Counted from the stretch's first letter, positions 8,596 to 20,081 are shown. The stretch is DNA of 64,000 bases from Neisseria elongata subsp. elongata (GCF_900113545.1 NZ_FOPS01000001.1:124001-188000), one strand, 5' to 3'. Notes: generated from the letters alone by a model not told the origin. Translations and numbers: made by a program.

Positions 8596-11265
8596 ATGTC
8601 CAACCAAATTAACGACATCGATCCGATTGAAACTCAGGAATGGTTAGATGCCTTAAGCTCCGTGCTGGAAAACGAAGGCACCGAGCGCGCGCATTTCCTG
8701 CTGGAAAATCTGGTGAAATACACCCGCCGCCGCGGCATCCACATGCCGTTTGACGCGACTACCGCCTATTTGAATACGATTCCGGTAGGCAAAGAGCAGA
8801 AATCTCCCGGCAATCATGAGCTGGAACACCGCATCCGCTCCATCATCCGCTGGAATGCGGCTGCCATGGTACTGCGCGCGGGCAAAAAAGATTTGGAACT
8901 GGGCGGTCATATCGCCTCCTTCCAATCTGCTGCCACTTTGTATGATGTCGGCTTCAACCACTTCTGGCGCGCCAAAGGCGAAGGCGAAGAAGGCGATTTG
9001 GTATTCGTACAAGGCCACTCTGCCCCCGGCATCTATGCTCGTGCCTATGTAGAAGGCCGTCTGACAGACGAACAATTGGATAATTTCCGTCAGGAAGTTG
9101 GTGGTAACGGCCTGCCGTCTTACCCTCACCCGCACCTGCTGCCCGACTTCTGGCAGTTCCCGACCGTATCGATGGGCTTGGGCCCGCTGATGGCGATTTA
9201 TCAGGCGCGCTTCCTAAAATATCTGGACTCACGCGGTTTGAGTAAAACCAAAGGCCGCAAGGTTTGGGTATTCTGCGGCGACGGTGAAATGGACGAGCCG
9301 GAAAGCCAAGGCGCAATCGCATTGGCGGCACGCGAAGGCTTGGACAACCTGATTTTCGTCATCAACTGTAACCTGCAGCGTTTGGACGGCCCGGTTCGCG
9401 GCAACGGCAAAATTATTCAGGAATTGGAAGGTAACTTCCGCGGTGCCGGTTGGAATGTATTGAAAGTGATTTGGGGTAGCCGTTGGGACGCACTGCTGGC
9501 ACGCGACACCAACAACGCACTGAAAAACCGCATGAACGAATGTCTGGACGGCGACTACCAGACTTATAAATCCAAAGACGGTGCATATGTTCGCGAACAT
9601 TTCTTCAACACGCCCGAATTGAAGGCCTTGGTGGCCAATATGTCCGATGACGAAATCTGGGCATTGAACCGCGGCGGCCACGACCCGCACAAAGTATATG
9701 CGGCTTATTATGAAGCTGTGAATAACGCGGACGGCCGTCCGACCGTGATTCTGGCCAAAACCATTAAAGGCTACGGCATGGGCCAATCCGGCGAAGCACA
9801 AAACGTTGCCCACCAAGCGAAAAAAATGGACAAGGATTCGTTGAAACAGTTCCGCGACCGTTTCGGCATCAAGGTAACCGACGAGCAAATCGAGAGCGGC
9901 GACCTGCCTTACATCCGTTTTGCGGAAGACAGCGAAGAAATGAAATATCTGCGCGAGCGTCGCAACGCCTTGGGCGGTTATCTGCCGCAGCGCAACCCGA
10001 ACAACGAAGCATTGCCGATTCCCGCTTTGGCCGATTTCGACGCACAGTTGCAATCCAGCGGCGACCGCGAATTTTCAACCACAATGGCATTTGTCCGCGT
10101 GTTGGCCACTCTGTTGAAAGACAAGCAAATCGGCAAACGTATCGTACCGATTGTACCTGACGAAAGCCGTACCTTCGGTATGGAAGGCATGTTCCGCCAA
10201 TACGGCATCTGGAATCCGAAAGGCCAGCAGTACACGCCGCAGGATAAAGACCAGCTGATGTTCTATAAAGAATCGGTAGACGGTCAGATTTTGCAGGAAG
10301 GCATCAACGAACCGGGTGCAATGGCCGACTGGATTGCGGCTTCGACCAGTTATGCGAACAACCGTTTCGCCATGATTCCGTTCTATATTTATTATTCTAT
10401 GTTCGGCTTCCAGCGTGTCGGCGATTTGGCCTGGGCGGCAGGCGATATGCATGCGCGCGGCTTCCTGTTGGGCGGCACTGCCGGCCGGACGACGCTGAAC
10501 GGCGAAGGTTTGCAGCACGAAGACGGCCATAGCCAGATTCAGGCCGACTTAATTCCGAACTGCGTGTCCTACGACCCGACTTTCTCTTACGAAGTGGCGG
10601 TGATTGTTCACAGCGGCCTGAAACGGATGTATGTGGACAATGAAGATGTGTTCTTCTACATCACACTGATGAACGAGAACTACACCCACCCGGCCCTGCC
10701 GCAACGCGAAGGCATCGAAGAAGAAATCCTGAAAGGTATGTATCTCTTCAAAGCCGGCGAAAAAGGCGGCAAAAAAGTTCAGCTGATGGGTTCGGGTACG
10801 ATTTTCCAAGAAGTGCTTGCTGCTGCCGACCTGCTGAAACAAGATTTCGGTGTCGATGCGGACATTTGGTCTTGCCCGTCCTTCAACCTGCTGCACCGCG
10901 ACGCCATCGAAGTGGAACGCTACAACCGCCTGCATCCGCTGGAAGAGAACAAACTGCCGTTCGTTACCAGCCAGCTGCAAGGCCACGAAGGCCCGGTGGT
11001 CGCCGCCACGGATTATGTCCGCAGTTTCGCCGACCGCATCCGTGCGTATATCCCCAATGATTATCATGTGTTAGGCACAGACGGTTTCGGCCGCTCCGAT
11101 AGCCGAGCCAATCTGCGTTCGTTCTTTGAAGTAGACCGCTACAATATCGCCGTTACCGCGCTCAGCGCCTTGGCCGACCAGGGCAAAATCGGTAAGGAAA
11201 CGGTTCAGCAGGCGATTGAGAAATACGGCGTTAAAACCGATACCGCGCCAAGCTGGAAACGTTAA
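8596..11265 (+). CDS. aceE: Pyruvate dehydrogenase E1 component, homodimeric type
   Basis: AceE decarboxylates pyruvate on thiamine diphosphate and passes the acetyl group to the lipoyl arms of AceF. The 889-residue length is that of the homodimeric E1. The thiamine diphosphate motif begins GDGEMDEPESQG (about residue 234) and ends near INCNLQRLDGPV (about 256-267). The ATG at 8596 follows GAAGGGATTATCC and is preferred over an in-frame one at 8530. aceF follows after a small lipoprotein gene, and lpd lies 2.8 kb on, so the whole complex is encoded at one locus. Confidence 0.97.
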   Translation: MSNQINDIDPIETQEWLDALSSVLENEGTERAHFLLENLVKYTRRRGIHMPFDATTAYLNTIPVGKEQKSPGNHELEHRIRSIIRWNAAAMVLRAGKKDLELGGHIASFQSAATLYDVGFNHFWRAKGEGEEGDLVFVQGHSAPGIYARAYVEGRLTDEQLDNFRQEVGGNGLPSYPHPHLLPDFWQFPTVSMGLGPLMAIYQARFLKYLDSRGLSKTKGRKVWVFCGDGEMDEPESQGAIALAAREGLDNLIFVINCNLQRLDGPVRGNGKIIQELEGNFRGAGWNVLKVIWGSRWDALLARDTNNALKNRMNECLDGDYQTYKSKDGAYVREHFFNTPELKALVANMSDDEIWALNRGGHDPHKVYAAYYEAVNNADGRPTVILAKTIKGYGMGQSGEAQNVAHQAKKMDKDSLKQFRDRFGIKVTDEQIESGDLPYIRFAEDSEEMKYLRERRNALGGYLPQRNPNNEALPIPALADFDAQLQSSGDREFSTTMAFVRVLATLLKDKQIGKRIVPIVPDESRTFGMEGMFRQYGIWNPKGQQYTPQDKDQLMFYKESVDGQILQEGINEPGAMADWIAASTSYANNRFAMIPFYIYYSMFGFQRVGDLAWAAGDMHARGFLLGGTAGRTTLNGEGLQHEDGHSQIQADLIPNCVSYDPTFSYEVAVIVHSGLKRMYVDNEDVFFYITLMNENYTHPALPQREGIEEEILKGMYLFKAGEKGGKKVQLMGSGTIFQEVLAAADLLKQDFGVDADIWSCPSFNLLHRDAIEVERYNRLHPLEENKLPFVTSQLQGHEGPVVAATDYVRSFADRIRAYIPNDYHVLGTDGFGRSDSRANLRSFFEVDRYNIAVTALSALADQGKIGKETVQQAIEKYGVKTDTAPSWKR

Positions 11266-11327
11266 GCGGCTTTAAGACGGCCTGACATTGATTGGAAGGC
11301 CGTCTGAAAAAGATAAAAGGAAAATCT

Positions 11328-11927
11328 ATGAAGCCATTATTTATCGGATGTTTTACTGTGTTATTGGCTGCCTGTTCGTCCAATGCGCCGCTAGTTCGGC
11401 AGGAGGTAGCTTATGACAGTAGTTCTCAAGCTCGTGTCCGCTTATACGGCCAAAATCAGAAACCGGCCTATTTGATCAGTGGAATAGATTGTGAAAATCA
11501 AAAACACGGTATCAAGGTCGGTACAGGAGGAAGTTTGGGCGATGCCTTCGGTTCGCTGGTTGGTACGGCGAAAAGTCAAAGCTTGGGCATACCCGAAACG
11601 GAACACAGTCGCAACGTAGTCAAGATGAACGGTGTTTTATCGCGGGCGTTTTTCCGCGAATATATCGTGCCTGCCGATAAAGCAGCCAACGTTCAGGCTG
11701 CATATATAGGCCTGACCACCGTTTCGAAAACGCCAACTACTGTCTCGATACTCACAGAAGGTTCGTGCAATAAAAAAATGGCTTCATTTGTCCCTAAAGC
11801 AGGACACGATTACGAAGTAATCGGTTTACCCGGGAAGGGTTGCACCGTTGCCGTCTACGAAATCGGCAAACAGGGCGAATTGTCTCCCGTATCCCTGCAG
11901 GGCGCTGTAATGTGCAGCAAACGTTAA
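11328..11927 (+). CDS. Putative lipoprotein in the pyruvate dehydrogenase locus
   Basis: A 199-residue protein with a lipoprotein signal: MKPLFIGCFTVLLAACSSN, with Cys16 as the acylated residue of the LAAC lipobox. The mature part has a Gly-rich segment (about residues 65-75) and three further cysteines. I recognise no named family. It lies between aceE and aceF on the same strand, with DUS at 11276-11308, so it is either co-transcribed or a later insertion. Its place does not imply a role in the cytoplasmic complex, since it should be anchored in a membrane facing the periplasm. Confidence 0.75.
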   Translation: MKPLFIGCFTVLLAACSSNAPLVRQEVAYDSSSQARVRLYGQNQKPAYLISGIDCENQKHGIKVGTGGSLGDAFGSLVGTAKSQSLGIPETEHSRNVVKMNGVLSRAFFREYIVPADKAANVQAAYIGLTTVSKTPTTVSILTEGSCNKKMASFVPKAGHDYEVIGLPGKGCTVAVYEIGKQGELSPVSLQGAVMCSKR

Positions 11928-11985
11928 TTTTGAAGATACCCGAAATTTTTTCGAACGGTATCACAAGCTATAAAAGGAAGGCTCA

Positions 11986-13620
11986 ATGAGCATCGTAGAA
12001 ATCAAAGTACCCGATATCGGCGGTCATGAAAACGTGGACATCATAGCCGTAGAAGTCAAAGCCGGCGACACCATTGCCGTGGACGACACCCTGATTACGC
12101 TGGAAACCGACAAAGCGACCATGGACGTGCCTGCCGATGCGGCCGGCGTGGTTAAGGAAGTCAAAGTCAAAGTAGGCGACAAAGTATCCGAAGGCGGCGT
12201 TATCCTGCTGGTGGAAACCGCAGCCGCAACCGATGCGCCCGCCGCACCTGTTGTCGAAGCTCCTGCCGCCACCGCGGCTCCTGCGCCCGCTGCCGCCCCT
12301 GCCGCTTCGGGCGGAGTGGAAACCGTCGCCGTCCCCGACATCGGCGGCCATGAAAACGTGGACATCATCGCCGTCGAAGTCAAAGTGGGTGATACCGTTG
12401 CCGTGGACGACACGCTGATTACGCTGGAAACCGACAAGGCGACCATGGACGTGCCCTGTACCGCTGCCGGCGTAGTTAAAGCCGTGCTGGTGAAAGTAGG
12501 CGACAAAGTATCCGAAGGTGCGCCGATTATCGAAGTGAAAACCGCCGGTTCTGCTGCCGCAGCTCCTGCTCCTGCGGCCGAAGCCCCGAAAGCAGCTGCC
12601 GTCCCCGCCCCTGCGGCAGCATCTGTTTCCGCGCCCGCGCCTGCCGCCGCCCCCGTAGCAGCGTTCGGCAGCACGCCGGTAAACGAAGCGGCATTTGCCA
12701 AAGCCCATGCAGGCCCCTCCGCCCGCAAACTGGCGCGCGAATTGGGTGTGGATTTGGGCTTGGTAAAAGGCACAGGCCTGAAAGGCCGCATTGTAGGCGA
12801 CGACATCAAAGCCTTCGTCAAAGCCGCATTGCAGGGCGGTGCGGGCAAGGGTGCGCCTGCGGCAGCCGGCGCGTCTTTGGGCGGCGGTTTGGATTTGCTG
12901 CCGTGGCCGAAGGTGGACTTTGCCAAGTTCGGCGAAGTGGAAGTGAAAGAGTTGAGCCGAATCAAGAAAATTTCCGGCCAAAACCTGTCGCGCAACTGGG
13001 TGATGATTCCGCACGTTACCGTAAACGAAGAAGCGGACATGACCGATTTGGAAGAATTCCGCAAACAGTTGAACAAGGAATGGGAACGCGAAGGCGTGAA
13101 ACTGTCTCCGTTGGCCTTTATCATCAAGGCTTCCGTCAGCGCGCTGAAACAATTCCCCGAATTCAATTCGTCTTTGGACGGCGATAACCTGGTATTGAAA
13201 AAATACTTCCACATCGGTTTTGCCGCCGACACGCCGAACGGCCTGGTTGTACCAGTGATTAAAGATGTGGACAAAAAAGGCTTGAAAGAAATCAGCCAAG
13301 AATTGACCGAACTGAGCAAGAAAGCCCGCGAAGGCAAACTCAAACCGCAGGAAATGCAGGGCGCGTGCTTTACCATTTCCAGCCTGGGCGGTATCGGCGG
13401 TACCGGTTTTACGCCCATTGTAAATGCTCCTGAAGTGGCCATTTTGGGCGTGTGCAAATCCCAAATCAAACCGGTTTGGAACGGCAAAGAGTTTGAGCCG
13501 CGCCTGATGTGCCCGCTGTCGCTGTCGTTCGACCACCGCGTTATCGACGGTGCGGCCGGCATGCGCTTTACCGTGTTCTTGGCCAATCTGCTGAAAGATT
13601 TCCGCCGCATCACGCTGTAA
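11986..13620 (+). CDS. aceF: Dihydrolipoyllysine acetyltransferase, E2 of pyruvate dehydrogenase
   Basis: AceF forms the core of the complex and moves acetyl groups from E1 to coenzyme A. Two lipoyl domains carry the lipoylated Lys in ETDKATMDV (about residues 38-46 and 153-161), joined by Ala-Pro linkers. An E3-binding domain follows (AGPSARKLARELGVD, about 244-258), then the catalytic domain with DHRVIDGAAG near residue 513-522. The 544-residue length fits a two-lipoyl E2. The repeated lipoyl domains are nearly identical in DNA, and close to the one in lpd. Its lipoyl groups would come from the LipB/LipA pathway encoded at 31.7-33.3 kb. Confidence 0.97.
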   Translation: MSIVEIKVPDIGGHENVDIIAVEVKAGDTIAVDDTLITLETDKATMDVPADAAGVVKEVKVKVGDKVSEGGVILLVETAAATDAPAAPVVEAPAATAAPAPAAAPAASGGVETVAVPDIGGHENVDIIAVEVKVGDTVAVDDTLITLETDKATMDVPCTAAGVVKAVLVKVGDKVSEGAPIIEVKTAGSAAAAPAPAAEAPKAAAVPAPAAASVSAPAPAAAPVAAFGSTPVNEAAFAKAHAGPSARKLARELGVDLGLVKGTGLKGRIVGDDIKAFVKAALQGGAGKGAPAAAGASLGGGLDLLPWPKVDFAKFGEVEVKELSRIKKISGQNLSRNWVMIPHVTVNEEADMTDLEEFRKQLNKEWEREGVKLSPLAFIIKASVSALKQFPEFNSSLDGDNLVLKKYFHIGFAADTPNGLVVPVIKDVDKKGLKEISQELTELSKKAREGKLKPQEMQGACFTISSLGGIGGTGFTPIVNAPEVAILGVCKSQIKPVWNGKEFEPRLMCPLSLSFDHRVIDGAAGMRFTVFLANLLKDFRRITL

Positions 13621-13646
13621 GCGTTTCGGACGGTTCTTGATGCAAA

Positions 13647-13688
13647 AGGCCGTCTGAAAACGCGAATCCGGCGGTTTCAGACGGCCTT
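13647..13688 (+). terminator. Inverted DUS pair, terminator of aceF
   Basis: AGGCCGTCTGAAAAC (13647-13661) pairs with its reverse complement form ending at 13688, followed by TTCCCCCC. The loop is about 16 bases. Confidence 0.7.
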
Positions 13689-13722
13689 CCCCCCTTTTAA
13701 AACTTTTAAAATCGGGATATCA

Positions 13723-13980
13723 ATGAACGAAAAACAAATCCGCATCCTGTCTGTTGTCGCCACCATTACCGCCGTGTGTATGTATGTGGCCTACATCCCG
13801 CAGATTCAGGCCAATCTGGCCGGACACAAAGGCTCGCCATGGCAACCTTTGGCTGCGGCGATAAACTGTACGTTGTGGGTAGCTTACGGATTATTCAAAA
13901 AACCGCGCGACCTGCCGGTGGCCATCGCCAACGCGCCAGGCATCGTGTTGGGATTATTTGCCTTCATAACCAGTTTTTAA
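13723..13980 (+). CDS. SemiSWEET-type sugar transporter
   Basis: An 85-residue membrane protein with three helices, the size of a bacterial SemiSWEET that dimerises to form one sugar pore. The family PQ motif is in AYIPQIQANLAGHKG (about residues 23-37) and the conserved helix-2 segment is NCTLWVAYGLFKKP (about 48-61). It lies between aceF and lpd on the same strand, after a terminator, so it probably has its own promoter. The substrate cannot be told from sequence. Confidence 0.85.
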   Translation: MNEKQIRILSVVATITAVCMYVAYIPQIQANLAGHKGSPWQPLAAAINCTLWVAYGLFKKPRDLPVAIANAPGIVLGLFAFITSF

Positions 13981-14034
13981 TATCGAATTCGGCAGGCCGT
14001 CTGAAAACACCGGCCTGCCCGCGAAAGGTTTGAA

Positions 14035-15843
14035 ATGAATTTGATCGAATTAAAAGTACCCGATATCGGCGGCCACGAAAACGTGGACATCATCGCCGTT
14101 GAAATCAAAGCAGGCGACACCATCGCCATCGATGACACGCTGATTACATTGGAAACCGACAAAGCCACCATGGACGTTCCTGCCGAAGCCGCAGGTGTGG
14201 TGAAAGAAGTGAAAGTGAAAGTGGGCGACAAAATTTCCGAAGGCGGCGTGATTGCCGTTATCGAAGCCGCCGATGCGTCTGCCGCTGCCGAAGCACCGAA
14301 AGCCGCCGCAGCGCCCGCCCCTGCCCAAGAAGCCCCCAAAGCCGCCGCGCCCGCACCGCAGGCCGCACAATTTGCCGGTTCTGCCGATGCCGAATACGAC
14401 GTGGTAGTATTGGGCGGCGGCCCCGGCGGCTATTCAGCTTCATTTGCCGCAGCCGACGAAGGCCTGAAAACCGCCATCATCGAGCAATACAGCACCTTGG
14501 GCGGCGTGTGCCTGAACGTGGGCTGTATCCCGTCTAAAGCCCTGCTGCACAACGCAGCCGTGATTGACGAAGTGAAACACTTGGTAAAAAACGGCATCAA
14601 GTTCGGCGAACCCGAAATCAATGTAGACGAACTGCGCGGCTACAAAGAAAAAGTCATCGCCAAACTCACCGGCGGCTTGGCAGGCATGGCAAAAGCCCGC
14701 AAAGTGGACATCATCCAAGGTAACGGCCAATTCGTAGGCGCAAACCACATCGAAGTGTCGCTCACCGAATCCGCACAATACGAACAAGCCACCGAAATCG
14801 GCGCGAAAAAAACCGTTGCCTTCAAAAACTGTATCATCGCCGTGGGCAGCCGCGTGGTGAAACTGCCCTTCATTCCTGAAGACCCACGCATTGTGGACAG
14901 CACCGGCGCGCTTGAGCTGCGTCAAAACGGCGGCAAACTGCCTGAAAAAATGCTGGTCATCGGCGGCGGCATCATCGGCCTGGAAATGGGCACCGTGTAC
15001 AGCACGCTGGGCGCACGCTTGGACGTAGTGGAAATGATGGACGGCCTGATGCAGGGCGCAGACCGCGACTTGGTAAAAGTGTGGGAGAAAATGAACGCCC
15101 ACCGCTTCGACAACATCATGACCAACACCAAAACCGTGGCCGTGGAAGCCAAACCCGACGGCATCTACGTAACCTTTGAAGGCGAAAAAGCACCGAAAGA
15201 GCCGCAACGCTACGACTTGGTGCTGGTGGCTGCCGGCCGCGCACCGAACGGCAAACTCTGCTCCGCCGAAAAAGCAGGCGTGGCCGTTACCGAACGCGGC
15301 TTCATCGAAGTGGACAAACAAATGCGCACCAACGTGCCGCATATCTACGCCATCGGCGACGTGGTCGGCCAACCTATGCTGGCGCACAAAGCCGTACACG
15401 AAGGTCATGTGGCAGCCGAAAACTGCGCCGGCCACAAAGCCTACTTCGACGCACGCGTGATTCCGGGCGTGGCCTACACCGATCCCGAAGTGGCTTGGGT
15501 GGGCGTTACCGAAGAAATCGCCAAACGCGACGGCATCAAAATCACCAAAGCCGTGTTCCCGTGGGCCGCATCCGGCCGCGCCATTGCCAACGGCCGCGAC
15601 GAAGGCTTCACCAAGCTGATTTTCGACGCTGAAAGCGGCCTGATTATCGGCGGCGGTATCGTCGGCACGCATGCGGGCGATATGATCGGCGAAATCTGCC
15701 TGGCCATCGAAATGGGTTGCGATGCGGAAGACATCGGCAAAACCATCCATCCGCACCCCACCTTGGGAGAAAGCATCGGCATGGCGGCGGAAGTGGCCAA
15801 CGGCACTTGCACCGACTTGCCGCCGCAAAAGAAAAAGAAATAA
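14035..15843 (+). CDS. lpd: Dihydrolipoyl dehydrogenase with N-terminal lipoyl domain
   Basis: E3 of pyruvate dehydrogenase: it reoxidises dihydrolipoyl groups with FAD and NAD. Residues 1-80 form a lipoyl domain with Lys in ETDKATMDV (about 38-46). An Ala-Pro linker follows, then the flavoprotein with FAD motif GGGPGGYSA (about 127-135), the redox disulfide GGVCLNVGCIPSK (about 156-168), the NAD motif GGGIIGLEMG (about 310-319) and the catalytic HPHPTLGES (near 576-584). A 602-residue E3 with its own lipoyl domain is the form known in Neisseria as P64K. Its lipoyl domain closely resembles the first of aceF. Confidence 0.97.
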   Translation: MNLIELKVPDIGGHENVDIIAVEIKAGDTIAIDDTLITLETDKATMDVPAEAAGVVKEVKVKVGDKISEGGVIAVIEAADASAAAEAPKAAAAPAPAQEAPKAAAPAPQAAQFAGSADAEYDVVVLGGGPGGYSASFAAADEGLKTAIIEQYSTLGGVCLNVGCIPSKALLHNAAVIDEVKHLVKNGIKFGEPEINVDELRGYKEKVIAKLTGGLAGMAKARKVDIIQGNGQFVGANHIEVSLTESAQYEQATEIGAKKTVAFKNCIIAVGSRVVKLPFIPEDPRIVDSTGALELRQNGGKLPEKMLVIGGGIIGLEMGTVYSTLGARLDVVEMMDGLMQGADRDLVKVWEKMNAHRFDNIMTNTKTVAVEAKPDGIYVTFEGEKAPKEPQRYDLVLVAAGRAPNGKLCSAEKAGVAVTERGFIEVDKQMRTNVPHIYAIGDVVGQPMLAHKAVHEGHVAAENCAGHKAYFDARVIPGVAYTDPEVAWVGVTEEIAKRDGIKITKAVFPWAASGRAIANGRDEGFTKLIFDAESGLIIGGGIVGTHAGDMIGEICLAIEMGCDAEDIGKTIHPHPTLGESIGMAAEVANGTCTDLPPQKKKK

Positions 15844-15860
15844 TGTAGTGTAAAAAAACA

Positions 15861-15899
15861 AGGCCGTCTGAATGCCCTACCCGGTTTTCAGACGGCCTT
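15861..15899 (+). terminator. Inverted DUS pair, terminator of lpd
   Basis: AGGCCGTCTGAA (15861-15872) and TTCAGACGGCCTT face each other across 14 bases, 17 bases after the lpd stop. Confidence 0.75.
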
Positions 15900-15930
15900 C
15901 CGTATTGCGGCAGGCTATCGGATTGGTTAA

Positions 15931-17592
<1,662 letters not shown>

Positions 17593-17610
17593 CAACACTC
17601 CTCAAACTCC

Positions 17611-17637
17611 AGGCCGTCTGAAAATTCAGACGGCCTT
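17611..17637 (+). terminator. Inverted DUS pair, terminator of pyrG
   Basis: AGGCCGTCTGAA (17611-17622) and TTCAGACGGCCTT are almost adjacent (loop of 2-3 bases), followed by ATTTTT. Confidence 0.8.
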
Positions 17638-17642
17638 ATTTT

Positions 17643-17985
17643 TCATCGGCGTTTCCGCATACGTGTTTGATGAGTGTAAGCAGAACATAACGGCTTGCTT
17701 CCGACGATAAGGATAAAGGCATTTGCAAAAATTTCGTTATTTAAAACAGAGGTTTCCCCTCAATTAACTACATTCCTCCCTCTCTTTGCCTTTATGATAG
17801 AACTCTTTTTTGCCGTTTTAGCAGCCTGCTTATATTTATTCAACATTCGTATTCAGCCTGAATGAGGCATTATTATTCACATAAAAATACAATAAATAAC
17901 AAATATCATTTATAATGAATAGGCATAAAGAAATTATGCTATTTTTTTTAACTTTTATTTGCAATCTATCTGAGGAATCATCGCA
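17643..17985. other. Intergenic region upstream of fetA
   Basis: About 340 bases without a gene, becoming very AT-rich near fetA. A -10-like TATAAT is at 17911-17916, within AAATATCATTTATAATGA (about 17901-17918), which loosely resembles a Fur operator. No poly-C tract is present, unlike the phase-variable fetA promoter known from meningococci and gonococci. The Fur reading is weak and rests mainly on what is known of fetA. Confidence 0.4.
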
Positions 17986-20034
17986 ATGTCTATGAAAATT
18001 GTCTTCCCCTCCCAATTCTCCCTCAGCCTGATAACTTTGGCATTAAGCAGCAGTTTCGCGCATGCAAATAATGTCGAACCTGCAACGGAAACGCATGATG
18101 CATTACCCAGCGTGACCGTCAAAGGGGCTGATTTATCTACTCACCGTATCCGCACGCAAAAATTGGATGAAACCACGGCAACCGACATGAAAAGCGTTTT
18201 ATTCAACGAACCGTCAGTCAGTTTCGGCGGGGGAAACGGTACTTCACAATGGATGACCATCCGAGGCATGGGGCAGGATCAGATTGATGTCAAAGTAGAT
18301 AATACATATTCCGATACCCAATTGTTCCACCATAACGGCAGATTCTTGTTTGACCCGGCATTGGTAAAAGTAATCGCTGTACAAAAAGGCACCGGCTCGG
18401 CGTCGGCAGGCATCGGTGCAACCAGCGGGGCAATCGTGGCAGAGACGGTAGATGCCAAAGATTTGCTGCGGGAGGGGCAAAATATCGGTTTCAAACTTAA
18501 TGCCGGGGTTTCAAGCAACAAAGGACACAATCAAGGATTTTCGGTTTACGGACAAGCCGGCGGTTTCGATGCCTTATTTGCCGCCAATTGGGTCAATAAA
18601 CGGGACTATAAGCCGGGCAAAGGCTATAAAGGCCTGGATGGCAGCGAAACCGTGCACAACAGCGCACTCGGACAGCGGGGCTTATTAGGAAAAATCAGTT
18701 ACAACTTTAATGAAAACCACCGTTTGATTTTGAGCCATCGGCAGGAGAAAACCTACGGTACACGGGCTTTGCGTGAAGAATTTGATTTTTCCCAATCATG
18801 TAAAACGCGCGGTCGGAACGGCCCCATCATCTACCGTCCGGATGGAACCTGCGAACCCAATACGGCCAACAATGCCCCCCGCTACCGCACGCTGACCCAA
18901 AACACCACCAATCTTGAATACCGTGGTGCCGATATGGGATTCATCAGCAAAGCCAAGGCCAACGTTTATTGGAAGAATGTAACGCGCGACGAAGCATCGG
19001 GACAACAATACGAATTAGATGCGAAAGTCCGCACAACAGGGGCAAACGTCAATCTGGACAGCCGCCTGTTCGACAAACATACTTTGAAATACGGCCTTAA
19101 CTGGCGGCATCAAAAAGCCATTCCGAAAGAGTTGGGAAACGGGGTGAGCAACGAGAAAAAAACCGATACCGGACTTTATTTGGAAGGCATTTGGGATATA
19201 GAGCCCGTAACGCTGACTACCGGCCTGCGCTACGACCATTTCGGCGTCACTTTTTCAGATGGCCGTAAAATCACCGGCAGTAATATCAATCCCAGTATTG
19301 GTGCGATTTACGACATCACACCTCAATTATCCGTCAATGCCAGTTTGAACTATGCCACCCGAAGCCCGCGCCTGACCGAAGTTGCTCTGTCGGGGGGAGA
19401 TGTCCGCCATGCTGCCGATAACCTGAAAGCCGAAAAATCCCGTAATGCGGAAGTCGGCATCAAATACAATCTGAATCAGGCCTTGTCTGTCAATGCCTCA
19501 TATTTCAACCAAGAAATCAAAGATATTCAGGCTGTTCGCAACGGCATTTACTATAACGGCGGCAAATTGAAAAACAGCGGTTACGAAGCAAGCACCGCTT
19601 ACAGTATGTCCGGTTTGACGGCACGAGTCGGTGTCGCATATAACAAACCGAAATTGGATGGCGCAAGCCTCGACTCTATCGTTACGGCTATTCCAATGGG
19701 CAGGACTTGGACCGCCGGCCTCTCCTATCGGTTTGACAACCCGAATCTCGAACTCGGCTGGCGCGGACGATACGTGCAACGTTCAAGTTATGCCACCAAC
19801 ACTGACCAACGCGGATCCGGCGGCAGCAATGTCAACCGCCCTGGTTACGGCGTAAACGATATTTACGCCAACTGGAAACCGACGGGCAAAGATGATTTGA
19901 ACATCAACTTATCCGTCAATAACGTCGGCAACAAACTCTATAAACCGCACAGCCAACGGAGCAGCTCGATTAACGGTTCTTCCCTGCCGGAAACCGGCCG
20001 AGATTTCCGCTTGGGCGTAAATTACCGTTTCTAA
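17986..20034 (+). CDS. fetA: TonB-dependent ferric siderophore receptor, FetA/FrpB type
   Basis: An outer-membrane receptor of 682 residues that should import ferric enterobactin-like siderophores with TonB energy. A signal peptide ends near HAN (about residue 28). The plug has TATDMKSVLFNEPSVSFGGG (about 64-83) and GASAGIGAT-like SASAGIGATSGAIVAETVDA, closely resembling meningococcal FetA as I remember it. The barrel ends in NYRF with a terminal Phe, and the WRGRYVQ and GVNDIYANWKP segments are also FetA-like. It is slightly shorter than meningococcal FetA, with shorter surface loops. The ATG at 17986 follows GAGGA. Iron control through Fur is likely from the family. Confidence 0.9.
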   Translation: MSMKIVFPSQFSLSLITLALSSSFAHANNVEPATETHDALPSVTVKGADLSTHRIRTQKLDETTATDMKSVLFNEPSVSFGGGNGTSQWMTIRGMGQDQIDVKVDNTYSDTQLFHHNGRFLFDPALVKVIAVQKGTGSASAGIGATSGAIVAETVDAKDLLREGQNIGFKLNAGVSSNKGHNQGFSVYGQAGGFDALFAANWVNKRDYKPGKGYKGLDGSETVHNSALGQRGLLGKISYNFNENHRLILSHRQEKTYGTRALREEFDFSQSCKTRGRNGPIIYRPDGTCEPNTANNAPRYRTLTQNTTNLEYRGADMGFISKAKANVYWKNVTRDEASGQQYELDAKVRTTGANVNLDSRLFDKHTLKYGLNWRHQKAIPKELGNGVSNEKKTDTGLYLEGIWDIEPVTLTTGLRYDHFGVTFSDGRKITGSNINPSIGAIYDITPQLSVNASLNYATRSPRLTEVALSGGDVRHAADNLKAEKSRNAEVGIKYNLNQALSVNASYFNQEIKDIQAVRNGIYYNGGKLKNSGYEASTAYSMSGLTARVGVAYNKPKLDGASLDSIVTAIPMGRTWTAGLSYRFDNPNLELGWRGRYVQRSSYATNTDQRGSGGSNVNRPGYGVNDIYANWKPTGKDDLNINLSVNNVGNKLYKPHSQRSSSINGSSLPETGRDFRLGVNYRF

Positions 20035-20081
20035 GAACGTATTCCAGATACTGTAAAAGAAACAGGCCGTCTGAAAACAAC

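Noticed and set aside
11983-13536. Long reverse-strand frame of 517 codons opposite aceF
   Set aside because: It is the shadow of aceF: the GC-rich codons of the Ala-Pro linkers leave the other strand open. Composition is Phe-, His- and Gly-rich and resembles no protein.
14440-15861. Reverse frame of 473 codons opposite lpd
   Set aside because: Shadow frame; lpd motifs are complete on the forward strand.
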